A stretch of DNA of 12,843 nucleotides from Thermoguttaceae bacterium (GCA_017454585.1 JAFTCU010000205.1:1-12843); one strand, 5' to 3'. Counted from the stretch's first letter, positions 1 through 6,452 are shown. Numbers and translations: made by a program. Notes: generated by a model not told the origin, from the sequence alone.

Positions 1-68
1 CTAAGGAAATTAGGACTTCTGACCGAGAGGTGAGAAGAAACAGAAGTATGGAGGCCCCTTGTTGAGGC
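1..68 (+). other. 3' end of an upstream transcript (RNA or gene tail), cut by window edge
   Basis: The terminator at 99-133 implies plus-strand transcription arriving from the left, so these bases are probably the tail of something outside the window. They can fold into small hairpins: CTAA (1-4) with TTAG (10-13), ACTTCTG (15-21) with CAGAAGT (41-47), and inside the latter ACC-GAGA-GGT (22-31) with a GNRA-type loop. This would suit a structured RNA. As coding sequence, one frame stays open until a TGA at 31-33 and another until a TGA at 63-65. Both use many AGG/AGA/CTA codons, unlike the well-supported genes here. I recognise no RNA family, and neither reading is well supported. Confidence 0.25.
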
Positions 69-159
69 GGATTGAAAAATTCATCTTTTGTATAATGAAA
101 GCCTTGAGGTTGAATGGCCCCAAGGCTTTTTTTGTGGGGATGACACTTTCAGCGTCATC
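69..159 (+). repeat. Direct repeat, left copy (terminator plus palindrome)
   Basis: This 91-base unit recurs at 1785-1875 at a constant offset of 1716 bases without gaps. By hand count 79 of 91 positions match, with only 4 differences in the first 65. The unit holds a conserved TCTTTTGTATAATG stretch, an intrinsic terminator and a GATGAC/GTCATC palindrome. The two copies bracket the AT-rich gene at 436-1722. Confidence 0.85.
99..133 (+). terminator. Intrinsic terminator, left copy
   Basis: The stem pairs AAGCCTTGAGG (99-109) with CCCCAAGGCTT (118-128), 11 positions with one A-C mismatch. The loop is 8 bases and a run of seven T (127-133) follows. It would end the transcript entering from the left edge. 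The same structure is repeated at 1815-1849. Confidence 0.8.
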
Positions 160-232
160 ATAATGACGATCAGTGGGCTTTTGCTTGCTATTTGCCTAAA
201 ATATATTCGAATTTTTGAGAAGATTGTCCCCC

Positions 233-261
233 TTGAAATTATTCTTGTGTTATGGTAAAAT
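233..261 (+). promoter_or_regulatory. Sigma-70-type promoter of the AT-rich gene
   Basis: A TTGAAA -35 (233-238), a 17-base spacer and a TAAAAT -10 (256-261) with TGG directly upstream form an extended -10 promoter. The segment 250-266 matches the YTV-gene promoter at 7309-7325 at 15 of 17 positions. This suggests the gene is read by the host's ordinary sigma factor. Inferred from sequence only. Confidence 0.5.
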
Positions 262-424
262 ATAATTGTCAAAAATTTAAAATCGAATGATTGACAAATA
301 CAAATTGGATTCGAGTAAATAACGACCCGATGAAGCTGGTTTTGTAGAGATTCGTTTGTCAGGCGAAGTATTTCTGTCTGTTGATCTCATTCATTCGATA
401 TGGCATTTTTATGTATTCAACTTG

Positions 425-430
425 AGGAGG
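425..430 (+). promoter_or_regulatory. Strong ribosome binding site that sets the start at 436
   Basis: A perfect AGGAGG lies 5 bases before the ATG at 436. The reading frame is open further upstream to an ATG at 400, but that start has no such site and would put this Shine-Dalgarno inside the coding region. The downstream start also places the protein's first zinc knuckle at residue 5. Confidence 0.85.
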
Positions 431-435
431 TTTTG

Positions 436-1722
436 ATGAATATAAATTGTCCGAAATGTAAATCTTCAATCAAGATTGATCTTCACACCAATACCGACAA
501 AATAAAATGTCCTCTTTGTAATGCAATATTCTCTATTAAATCACCTTTGGGTACTACTTCGAATGACCTTGCAGAATCGGAAAGAACAAATACCGAACAT
601 CGCCATTATGGAATTGTACAATTTATATGTATTGGATTGTGCTGTTTTGTTGTGCTACTCTTTCTTTTTATTTTACTTCAGGCAATGTCAAAACAGACAA
701 TGAAGAAAAACATGAAGTTAGAACAAATAGAATTAGAGTCGCAAATACAAACATTGTCAAATACGATTTCTGAAATTCAAAAAGATAAAAAAAAGAAGGA
801 AAAAATTATTACGGATTTAGAGAATGAGAAAAACAATTTTGAAAGTAATATTAAGAATTTGCAATCTGAGATTTCAGATTTTCAAGAAGATATAAAGGAA
901 AATAATGACAAATTAATTAAGTCAGAACAAAAGAACGAGGAACAGTTACAAGAAAATATAGAGTTAAAAGGAAAAATCGAGGACTTAAATAATACAATAA
1001 AGGACTTAAATAAAACAATAAAAGAATTGAAAACAAGTGCAAAATATTTAAAATCAAAAGCAATTAAAGCTTTTGAGGATGGATATACATTGGAAGCTAG
1101 AAACATTTTTCAGAACATTTTTGAGCTTCACCCTGAATGCCAAAGGCAAGATGAATATATTAAAACATACAAAAGAATTTGTGATAAAATAGCAGAAGAT
1201 GTTCATAAAAGAGATACTGAAATTGCAGCACACAATGCAAAACTTATGAAGAATATTAGAGAAGAATATGATAAAATGACTGAAAAAACGTTTTATTATC
1301 CGACTCGAAATTGTTTTTATGTAACAGGTGGAGTTCAATATTTACTGGAACCATATATGGGAATGACCAGTTCAAATAGATGTTTTTTGCAGTTGAAAAT
1401 AGCTTATATAGATAGCCGAGGATTTGAAACAAGAGATTGGATTTTTTTAGAGAAAATTCAATTGAAAGGAGATAATGGGAGTAATATTGTTATAGAAACT
1501 AAAATATGGGACACTGATAATGATGTAAAAATGGGGTATTTGAAGGAAAGCACAGATCAACCAATTACTGGTTTGGTTGATAGTTTTACGAGTCTAATAC
1601 AAGCTCGAACCGTGAGTGTTAGATTTTATGGGAAAAATTCTAATAATGATTTTGACATGACAAAGGAGCAATTATTGGCATTAGAAGATATTTTAAGATT
1701 GTATTATGAAAAGAGCAAATGA
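436..1722 (+). CDS. Zinc-ribbon, membrane-anchored coiled-coil protein of unknown function
   Basis: The 428-residue product is modular. It begins with a zinc ribbon (CPKC at 5-8, CPLC at 25-28) and a polar linker, followed by one hydrophobic membrane segment (about 58-82). A long charged Lys/Glu/Asn-rich coiled coil (about 88-205) comes next. A short TPR-like helix pair (about 207-235) leads into a C-terminal domain (about 290-428) of mixed beta strands and a final helix, rich in aromatic residues. I cannot assign that last domain. The layout suggests a cytoplasmic N-terminal ribbon and an anchored sensor or scaffold, but this is inference. The gene is far more AT-rich than everything to its right and uses codons such as ATA and AGA freely. 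It stands alone between direct repeats, which suggests acquisition or an accessory origin. No enzymatic motif is visible. Confidence 0.8.
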   Translation: MNINCPKCKSSIKIDLHTNTDKIKCPLCNAIFSIKSPLGTTSNDLAESERTNTEHRHYGIVQFICIGLCCFVVLLFLFILLQAMSKQTMKKNMKLEQIELESQIQTLSNTISEIQKDKKKKEKIITDLENEKNNFESNIKNLQSEISDFQEDIKENNDKLIKSEQKNEEQLQENIELKGKIEDLNNTIKDLNKTIKELKTSAKYLKSKAIKAFEDGYTLEARNIFQNIFELHPECQRQDEYIKTYKRICDKIAEDVHKRDTEIAAHNAKLMKNIREEYDKMTEKTFYYPTRNCFYVTGGVQYLLEPYMGMTSSNRCFLQLKIAYIDSRGFETRDWIFLEKIQLKGDNGSNIVIETKIWDTDNDVKMGYLKESTDQPITGLVDSFTSLIQARTVSVRFYGKNSNNDFDMTKEQLLALEDILRLYYEKSK

Positions 1723-1814
1723 TTTAATGGATACCCTTGTATTAAAATGTTAAAGAATGAGTGACGAATAAAGCATAGGGGAGTGGATTGAAATACTCAT
1801 CTTTTGTATAATGG

Positions 1815-1849
1815 AAGCCTTGAGGTTGAATGACCCCAAGGCTTTTTTT
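1815..1849 (+). terminator. Intrinsic terminator of the AT-rich gene
   Basis: AAGCCTTGAGG (1815-1825) pairs with CCCCAAGGCTT (1834-1844), followed by seven T (1843-1849). It is the counterpart of the terminator at 99-133 and is placed to end the transcript of the gene stopping at 1722. Confidence 0.8.
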
Positions 1850-1854
1850 ACGGG

Positions 1855-1875
1855 GACGACGCATTTTGCGTCGTC
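1855..1875. repeat. REP-like palindrome (within right direct repeat)
   Basis: A perfect 8-base stem GACGACGC (1855-1862) / GCGTCGTC (1868-1875) encloses the 5-base loop ATTTT. GGG precedes the stem. It belongs to the same family as the palindromes at 139-159, 1915-1938 and 1957-1980. Confidence 0.75.
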
Positions 1876-1904
1876 TCTAATTCATAATTCTAAATTCTTA
1901 CTTC

Positions 1905-1938
1905 AAAATTAAAAGACGACGCTGGAAGCGTCGTCCCC
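1905..1938 (-). terminator. REP-like palindrome acting as terminator of the minus-strand operon
   Basis: The stem GACGACGC (1915-1922) / GCGTCGTC (1928-1935) has loop TGGAA on the plus strand. Read on the minus strand, the hairpin is followed by TTTTAATTTT (1914-1905), as expected for an intrinsic terminator about 50 bases beyond the stop codon at 1988. The same sequence is one of a family of palindromes, so it may serve both as a repeat element and as a terminator. Confidence 0.55.
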
Positions 1939-1956
1939 GCAGAGGTTGGTTTTTGA

Positions 1957-1980
1957 GACGACGCTGGAAGCGTCGTCCCC
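1957..1980. repeat. REP-like palindrome, second copy next to the operon end
   Basis: This copy is identical over stem, loop and the trailing CCC to the palindrome at 1915-1938, with 19 bases between the two. It lies 8 bases from the end of the SHD1 gene and lacks a T-rich tail in either direction, so it looks more like a repeat element than a terminator. Confidence 0.7.
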
Positions 1981-1987
1981 ATACAGA

Positions 1988-2752
1988 TCAATCATCCTGC
2001 CGTCTTTTTCTTTTTTGTGTCCGCTCTTTGCGTTCTTCCCTCACGTGTTTTTTCCATTCGTCAACCTGAAATTTAGCGTCTTTTTTCGAGAGTTCATTCG
2101 TTTTCAGGGAGTTGAGCTGGCCTTCGTGGTCTTCAAGCACGATCCCACCTTTTACGACCGAGTCGAATTTGGCCCAGAGCTTCGTTCCGTCGGCGAGTTC
2201 CCATTCCCGGTAGCCCACAGACTTTAGCGCCTTCCGCTGATTCTCGTCAAAAAGCGCATCGCCACGGCGTTCTTCCAGCGTTTTTTTCGGCACGAACTTC
2301 AAAACATGGATCCCCTCGATCACATCGGTGCAAATGACGGGGCTGGCCAGAACGATGTATTCGTCCACGAACAGGTTTTGGGTCGGGTAGTCGGTCAGAT
2401 AAAACGTTTCTTCCGTGTCAAAACGGATCAGGCACCGATTGCTGTCGAGGATCTGAAGGATCTGCGCGCGGTACCTCGGCATCCAATATTCGTTCCCAAG
2501 TTGGACATCATCAGTCCTGTCGCTGTAATTAATGGCGGCGTCTGCGGGGACGTTATTATCGTAAAACCCGATTTTGGCCGCTTTGATCCAGTTGCTCTTT
2601 TCGAGTGCTTCGTAGTAGATTTGCCGCTGGTGAATATAAACTTCTTCCACGCTCCCTTTGTGAATGGCCGGAAGCTGGCCGAAACTGAAAGAAAGAGACA
2701 GAAAAACGCCAGCCAAAAATGCAGCGATCTGGAAAACAAAACGGTTTTTCAT
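1988..2752 (-). CDS. Secreted SHD1-domain protein
   Basis: The 254-residue product starts with a signal peptide (basic MKNR, hydrophobic core about 6-24, then FGQ) and should be exported. A central region of no family I recognise (about 30-165) is followed by a segment resembling SHD1, the SLA1 homology domain 1 often found in planctomycete secreted proteins. That segment (about 178-232) runs from YREWELADGTKLWAKF through a glycine turn to LSKKD. The C-terminus is strongly basic (RKERTQKRKRR). The start is supported by GGGAGG at 2763-2758, 5 bases upstream. It is the last gene of the three-gene minus-strand operon, 22 bases after hydE. SHD1 is presumed to mediate protein contacts. The link with hydE is positional only. 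Confidence 0.75.
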   Translation of the reverse strand: MKNRFVFQIAAFLAGVFLSLSFSFGQLPAIHKGSVEEVYIHQRQIYYEALEKSNWIKAAKIGFYDNNVPADAAINYSDRTDDVQLGNEYWMPRYRAQILQILDSNRCLIRFDTEETFYLTDYPTQNLFVDEYIVLASPVICTDVIEGIHVLKFVPKKTLEERRGDALFDENQRKALKSVGYREWELADGTKLWAKFDSVVKGGIVLEDHEGQLNSLKTNELSKKDAKFQVDEWKKHVREERKERTQKRKRRQDD

Positions 2753-2774
2753 AAGAACCTCCCGATTCTTTGAA

Positions 2775-3830
2775 TTAATCCAGGTTTCTCGCAGAGTTTC
2801 CCGGTCCCTTGCCGATCGTCCTTCCGATGGAGAGGATCTTCTCTTTCAGCGCGCGGTCAAATTGCTCGGCGGCTTCGGCGGTCGTGGCTTTGGACGGATA
2901 AATCTCGTACAGGCGGCGGTATTTGGCCGGCGTGACGTTCGGCATGATCACGTTTGCGCCACGGGTCAGGCCGTTTCGATGGCCCTGCGCACGGTCGATG
3001 CACGCCAGCGCGGTCGTGGCGGGAATGTTCGCTTTCGGGCAGACCAGTCGTGTGAGGGCCACCGTTTTGAGCGTTGTCAGCTCGTCGTTCGGGACCTGTT
3101 CCGGCTGCGGCTCCTGGTCTTGCTGTGCGAGAAATTCCTGCCCAAGCGGCGTTTCCGGATGCGGCAAAAACGGGCCGACCCCGATCATATCGAGATCGAG
3201 CGTGCTGAACATTTCAATGTCGTTGGCCAGATCGTCCCACGTTTGACCTGGGACGCCGACCATGACACCGCTCCCGATTTCGAAGCCCGCCTCGCGCAGT
3301 TTGCGAAGCGCCAGCAGCCGCGTCTCCAGACCGGGATGGCCCGGGTGCAGCTTCCGGAACAGTTCCGGGTTGGACGTCTCAAAGCGGATCAGGTAGCGAT
3401 TCGCGCCCGCCTCGGCCCAGTCACAGTAGGCCTGATAATCGTTGGCCGGCCGTTCTCCCAGGCTCAGGGTGATGGCCTGCGAGGAAATCTTGCGTATCTC
3501 GCGAATGACCTCCGTCACCCACTCGTCCGGCATTGCGGCAGGAGTTTCACCAGACTGAAGGACGATCGTGCCATAACCGAAGCGCTGTGCGAGGCGGACG
3601 CTTTCCAATATCTCCTCGATGGTCATTTTGTAACGGTGAACATTAGGGTTTTTGACCCGGATCCCGCAGTAAGTACACTGAGCCGTGCAAAGGTTCGAGA
3701 CTTCGATCAGTCCGCGCAGATGAATGGCATCGCCTACGTTTGCCCGACGAATGGCATCCGCCTCAGTCCAGAGTGGTTCCAGATCCGAGCCGGAAGCGCG
3801 GAGAAAAGTTAAGATTTCGTGATGATTCAT
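2775..3830 (-). CDS. hydE: [FeFe]-hydrogenase H-cluster maturase HydE (radical SAM)
   Basis: The 351-residue product matches the usual HydE length and sequence pattern. A radical-SAM cluster motif CTAQCTYC (C48, C52, C55) lies within an HLRGLIEVSNLC stretch typical of HydE. It is followed by TIVLQSGE (about 88-95), SLGERP, GVMVGVPGQT, IGVGPFLPHP, NIPATTA and ANVIMPNVTP. In known HydE proteins this TIM-barrel enzyme helps build the dithiomethylamine-bridged diiron H-cluster together with HydF and HydG. The optional C-terminal cysteine cluster seen in some HydE is absent. No hydF, hydG or hydrogenase gene is in the window. The ATG at 3830 lies 7 bases after the upstream stop with no clear Shine-Dalgarno, which suggests translational coupling. 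A GTG at 3866 in the same frame would overlap the upstream gene and is less likely. PylB is the main alternative, but the HydE motifs fit better. Confidence 0.92.
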   Translation of the reverse strand: MNHHEILTFLRASGSDLEPLWTEADAIRRANVGDAIHLRGLIEVSNLCTAQCTYCGIRVKNPNVHRYKMTIEEILESVRLAQRFGYGTIVLQSGETPAAMPDEWVTEVIREIRKISSQAITLSLGERPANDYQAYCDWAEAGANRYLIRFETSNPELFRKLHPGHPGLETRLLALRKLREAGFEIGSGVMVGVPGQTWDDLANDIEMFSTLDLDMIGVGPFLPHPETPLGQEFLAQQDQEPQPEQVPNDELTTLKTVALTRLVCPKANIPATTALACIDRAQGHRNGLTRGANVIMPNVTPAKYRRLYEIYPSKATTAEAAEQFDRALKEKILSIGRTIGKGPGNSARNLD

Positions 3831-3837
3831 TACTCGT

Positions 3838-5493
3838 TTAAATAAATTTTCCGGGCACGTACCCACTGCGCTGCATATTCTTCTCGTGGCGGAGTTTCAT
3901 CCGTTCAACCACTCCTGTATCGCTTGGAGCGGTTTCCAGAACTTTTTTCAGTGCGGCCGGAATCAGGTTTCGCACTTCCTCACTGCGCAGGTTCGGGTCG
4001 TCCTGCATACGAATCAACTCGTATTTGTCGTACATCTCGCGCAGGTCGGTCGCGAAGAGGTCCTCATCGAGAATGTCGCGGAACCGCTCGTCCTCGGTGA
4101 TGGTTTTCTCCCAGATTTTGAAGGCTTGATCGTAGTTTTCCACGGCCTGGCGCAGTTCATTGTTTTCGTAGAGTTTATCGCCTTCGTACACAAGTTTCCG
4201 CGCCTCGATGATCTCAGGGATCTTTTCCAGTTCACCGCGGAGATTCCAATAGACGTAATTCACGATCAGTCGGTAACGTCGGACCAGTTTCGCCTGATTG
4301 CTGGCAGCGTCGAGTTGCTTGGCAAGCCGCAGACCTTCTTTGCGCTTTTCCATTGGAAGATTCTGAGCCCACTCCTCGTTCGAGACACGAATTTTTTCTT
4401 CGGCTTCACTGGCGAGGTTCTGTTCGTCCGCTGTCCGGAATTCCATTGGTTTATTCAGAGCCTTGAGCTCGGCATCCGATAGGAATTTACGTTTCTTTTC
4501 GTTCACGAGTGCTTCGTATTTTCCCGGGCTCAGCGCATTCAATTCCTCCCGCTTCGACGCTTCGAGCGCTTCCATTTCTTCCTGTTCGATGAGCTTCATC
4601 GGCTCGCCAAATGCCGAGTCAAGAGAGAGTTTCCCGAAGGCGATCCATTCCGCATTGAACTGGTTCCAGGCGTTCTGTGCGCTTTCAGAGGAACCTCCGC
4701 CGGAAAGGTTATTCGCGTAAACGAAATTGCCGAGCTGCTCCAGATTATCGGCATAATACGCCTGCGCAAGCGGAGCGTAAGAGTAGAAAAGTGTCGGACT
4801 GATCGTCTGGAGGTCCACGCCTTTGTCATCGTGCAGGGATTCGGTATGCTTGTACCACCATTTCCCGACAAGCCAGCTGTCGCGTTTGCTCGTTTCAAAG
4901 CCGGGAACATCCTGAATGTCCGGGTCGTTTTTGTAGAACTCATGGAAATAAACGTGTTCGTCGGACTTGCCCATTTTCTGTGAGGTGGTCCACCCGACGT
5001 CCCAAGAAACACGAATCGAGAGCGGGTTGTACTGCGTACCGCGTTCAAGGAAACGGATCCCCTTCATGACCCAGAAATAACGATCGTGGTAATTGTCCTG
5101 CTCGACCGAGACATTGTAGGCGAGATTCCAGCCCTGGAAACGCCAGACAGTTTCGAGGTGCGGGTTCAGGACGATGAGTTGATTCAGTGTGGCCGCGAGC
5201 TGGGTCCACTCCTTTTTTTTCTTGTACTCATCCGCCTTGAGCCAGAGCATCATTTGCACGATGCCGTCCATTCCGAACGTGCCAAGTTTCATCGTCTCGG
5301 CGGCCATGTTGATCTCGCCGAGGTCCTTGATGTCAACGACGGAGGTACGCTGATTTTCGAGAAATCCGCCTACAGAATTCTCGGACGCTGGTTGGCTCAG
5401 CCAGTAAATCGGAAAAATGAGGACGATGATGAACCCGAGGTAAATCATCTTGTTACGGAACGGACGAGTATGAACAGTTTGAGGAGCAGGCAT
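3838..5493 (-). CDS. Membrane-anchored TPR-like protein, function unknown
   Basis: The 551-residue product has a short basic N-terminus and one membrane segment (about 16-33, MIYLGFIIVLIFPIYWL). The rest is a large soluble part rich in Trp, Tyr and charged residues, probably outside the cytoplasm. Helical repeat-like stretches occur near the front (about 85-135, including LNQLIVLNPHLETVW) and near the end (LVYEGDKLYENNELRQAVENY), the latter a good TPR match. The middle is dominated by Glu/Lys-rich helices. I recognise no catalytic motif, and I infer a conserved planctomycete envelope or scaffold protein. It leads the operon with hydE and the SHD1 gene. The ATG at 5493 has no obvious Shine-Dalgarno. 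A later ATG (residue 16) would remove only the basic N-terminus, so the exact start is uncertain. Confidence 0.72.
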   Translation of the reverse strand: MPAPQTVHTRPFRNKMIYLGFIIVLIFPIYWLSQPASENSVGGFLENQRTSVVDIKDLGEINMAAETMKLGTFGMDGIVQMMLWLKADEYKKKKEWTQLAATLNQLIVLNPHLETVWRFQGWNLAYNVSVEQDNYHDRYFWVMKGIRFLERGTQYNPLSIRVSWDVGWTTSQKMGKSDEHVYFHEFYKNDPDIQDVPGFETSKRDSWLVGKWWYKHTESLHDDKGVDLQTISPTLFYSYAPLAQAYYADNLEQLGNFVYANNLSGGGSSESAQNAWNQFNAEWIAFGKLSLDSAFGEPMKLIEQEEMEALEASKREELNALSPGKYEALVNEKKRKFLSDAELKALNKPMEFRTADEQNLASEAEEKIRVSNEEWAQNLPMEKRKEGLRLAKQLDAASNQAKLVRRYRLIVNYVYWNLRGELEKIPEIIEARKLVYEGDKLYENNELRQAVENYDQAFKIWEKTITEDERFRDILDEDLFATDLREMYDKYELIRMQDDPNLRSEEVRNLIPAALKKVLETAPSDTGVVERMKLRHEKNMQRSGYVPGKFI

Positions 5494-5604
5494 TTGTTCA
5501 GTGTGGAGTGTGAAGAGTTAAGAGTGGAGTGGATGAAAGATTTCTTGCGGGCAAAATCCTAAAAGGGAGCACGAAATTTCTCATCTCTGGTTTCTGTTTA
5601 ATTA

Positions 5605-5633
5605 ATTATCCCAATTTTTGACGTCTTTGTCAA
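5605..5633 (-). promoter_or_regulatory. Extended -10 promoter of the TPR-hydE-SHD1 operon
   Basis: On the minus strand, TTGACA (5633-5628), a 17-base spacer and GATAAT (5610-5605) preceded by TGG make a near-consensus sigma-70 promoter. The start point would be near 5598, about 105 bases before the first codon. Confidence 0.65.
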
Positions 5634-5680
5634 GGGTCCCACTCTGGTTTCAGGTAAAAAAAACAAAAATTTCTAATTTA

Positions 5681-5730
5681 TTTTGCCAATTTTGACAAAT
5701 TTTGACATTTTGCCAATATTGCTATTGACA
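5681..5730. promoter_or_regulatory. Clustered TGCCAA / TTGACA elements, possible operator
   Basis: TTTTGCCAAT occurs at 5681-5690 and 5708-5717, and TTTTGACA at 5690-5697 and 5700-5707, before the TTGACA -35 at 5725. TGCCAA with TTGACA forms imperfect inverted repeats (5684-5697 and 5711-5730). Their position upstream of and overlapping the -35 suits binding by a regulator, possibly the HTH-receiver protein encoded just downstream. AT-rich chance repetition is the alternative. Confidence 0.35.
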
Positions 5731-5752
5731 TTACAGGTAAAATAGGTATAAT
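5725..5752 (+). promoter_or_regulatory. Consensus-hexamer promoter of the response regulator
   Basis: TTGACA (5725-5730) and TATAAT (5747-5752) are both exact consensus hexamers with a 16-base spacer. The start point near 5760 leaves a leader of about 90 bases before the gene at 5850. Confidence 0.75.
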
Positions 5753-5781
5753 CGGTGTTATTAGAAAGAAAGGGAAAGCCG

Positions 5782-5832
5782 ATGTGGCTGGAACTCTCTA
5801 ACAAATATCGGATTTACACCACTACGGTATAA
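5782..5832 (+). CDS. Possible leader peptide of 16 codons
   Basis: An ATG frame encoding MWLELSNKYRIYTTTV ends 17 bases before the response regulator. A weak AGGG (5771-5774) lies 7 bases upstream of it. It falls within the predicted leader transcript, so it could affect expression of the regulator. Such a short frame can occur by chance, and nothing in it indicates a specific attenuation mechanism. Confidence 0.2.
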   Translation: MWLELSNKYRIYTTTV

Positions 5833-5849
5833 TAGGAAGGATTTTTAAA

Positions 5850-6434
5850 ATGGCCGTAATGAAAACTGTTTACACGACTGGTGAGGCTGCGAAGATTTGC
5901 AAAGTGAGCCAGCAAACCATAATTCGTTGCTTCGACACTGGACAGCTGAAAGGATTCCGCGTTCCGGGCAGTCGTTTCCGTCGCATTCCGCGTGATAAAT
6001 TGATTGAATTCATGCGTGAAAACAGCATTCCGACGGATGCGCTGGAAAGCCAGTTGCGCAAAATTCTCATCGTGGACGACGATGTTGAAATCGTTACGCT
6101 CATTCAGGATATGCTGGAGCGGGATGGCCGTTTTGAAGTTCGCGCGGCTAATAACGGGTTTGACGCGGGTATGATGGTGAAAGAATATCATCCGGATCTG
6201 ATCGTTCTGGATGTGATGCTTCCCGATATTAACGGAAAAGAAGTCTGTCAGCGTGTTCGCAACGACAAGACGATGGACGATGTACGTATCATCTGCATTT
6301 CAGGAATGGTCGAAGAGAACCGTATCCAGGATCTGCGCAATAGTGGGGCAGATGAATTCCTGGCCAAACCGTTCGACGTGGATGTTCTTCAGAAGAATAT
6401 TTGTCACCTGCTTGAAATGGAAGCCAGCCGCTGA
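5850..6434 (+). CDS. Response regulator with N-terminal HTH and C-terminal receiver
   Basis: The 194-residue product has an excisionase/MerR-like winged helix-turn-helix (about 6-55: YTTGEAAKICKVSQQTIIRCFDTGQLKGFRVPGS in outline, ending RRIPRDKLIEF). A complete receiver domain follows (about 71-190). Receiver residues are present: acidic pocket D76-D77, phospho-acceptor D121 in LIVLDVMLPD, S151 and K173 in AKPF. It should be a phosphorylation-controlled DNA-binding protein. The domain order is reversed from the usual receiver-first layout, a pattern I associate with planctomycetes. AGGAAGG (5834-5840) supports the start. The histidine kinase 71 bases downstream is the likely partner. The target genes are unknown; its own promoter is a reasonable candidate. 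Confidence 0.88.
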   Translation: MAVMKTVYTTGEAAKICKVSQQTIIRCFDTGQLKGFRVPGSRFRRIPRDKLIEFMRENSIPTDALESQLRKILIVDDDVEIVTLIQDMLERDGRFEVRAANNGFDAGMMVKEYHPDLIVLDVMLPDINGKEVCQRVRNDKTMDDVRIICISGMVEENRIQDLRNSGADEFLAKPFDVDVLQKNICHLLEMEASR

Positions 6435-6452
6435 TTTCAGCGTTGGTTTCTC

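Larger units (their letters stand above)
134..435 (+). other. Non-coding leader region of the AT-rich gene
   Basis: No convincing gene lies in these 302 bases. They hold the palindrome of the left repeat (139-159), then AT-rich sequence with a promoter-like pair (233-261) and an inverted pair of TTGTCAA (266-272) and TTGACAA (291-297) that could be an operator. The predicted untranslated leader to the start codon at 436 is long, about 165 bases. The minus-strand frame across 81-272 has no ribosome binding site or family resemblance and overlaps the terminator. Confidence 0.5.
1785..1875 (+). repeat. Direct repeat, right copy (terminator plus palindrome)
   Basis: This is the second copy of the unit at 69-159, in the same orientation, beginning 62 bases after the AT-rich gene's stop codon. 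It is near-identical through the terminator part and more diverged in the palindrome. Recombination between the copies would remove a 1716-base segment containing exactly one gene. Confidence 0.85.
5494..5849. other. Divergent intergenic region with promoters in both directions
   Basis: This 356-base region separates the minus-strand operon from the response regulator. It holds a minus-strand promoter (5633-5605), repeated TGCCAA/TTGACA elements (5681-5730), a plus-strand promoter (5725-5752), and a short possible leader ORF (5782-5832). The remaining sequence is AT-rich and shows no other gene. Its content suggests regulated divergent transcription. Confidence 0.7.

Noticed and set aside
81..272. 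Minus-strand frame of 63 codons in the left intergenic region
   Set aside because: It overlaps the terminator and palindrome of the direct repeat and has no Shine-Dalgarno or family resemblance.
400..435. Upstream ATG start for the AT-rich gene
   Set aside because: A perfect AGGAGG lies 5 bases before the ATG at 436, inside the longer version, and the extra residues add nothing to the zinc ribbon.
436..1722. A phage-defence function for the AT-rich, repeat-flanked gene
   Set aside because: Composition and isolation are suggestive, but there is no nuclease, ATPase, TIR or other effector motif, and no defence gene nearby.
1855..1980. Possible CRISPR array
   Set aside because: Only three short palindromes with unequal spacing and mixed orientation, no spacers of uniform length and no cas genes. 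REP-like repeats fit better.
2664..3812. Long plus-strand open frame of 382 codons opposite hydE
   Set aside because: It is antisense to an unmistakable hydE, rich in Arg and without a recognisable domain. Open frames of this kind arise from the codon bias of the real gene.
3831..3866. Upstream GTG start for hydE
   Set aside because: It would overlap the preceding gene by 29 bases, and the extra residues do not resemble the HydE N-terminus. The ATG at 3830 follows the upstream stop by 7 bases.
3886..4482. Plus-strand frame of 198 codons opposite the TPR-like gene
   Set aside because: Antisense shadow: no ribosome binding site, and the minus-strand frame there has TPR-like structure and operon spacing.
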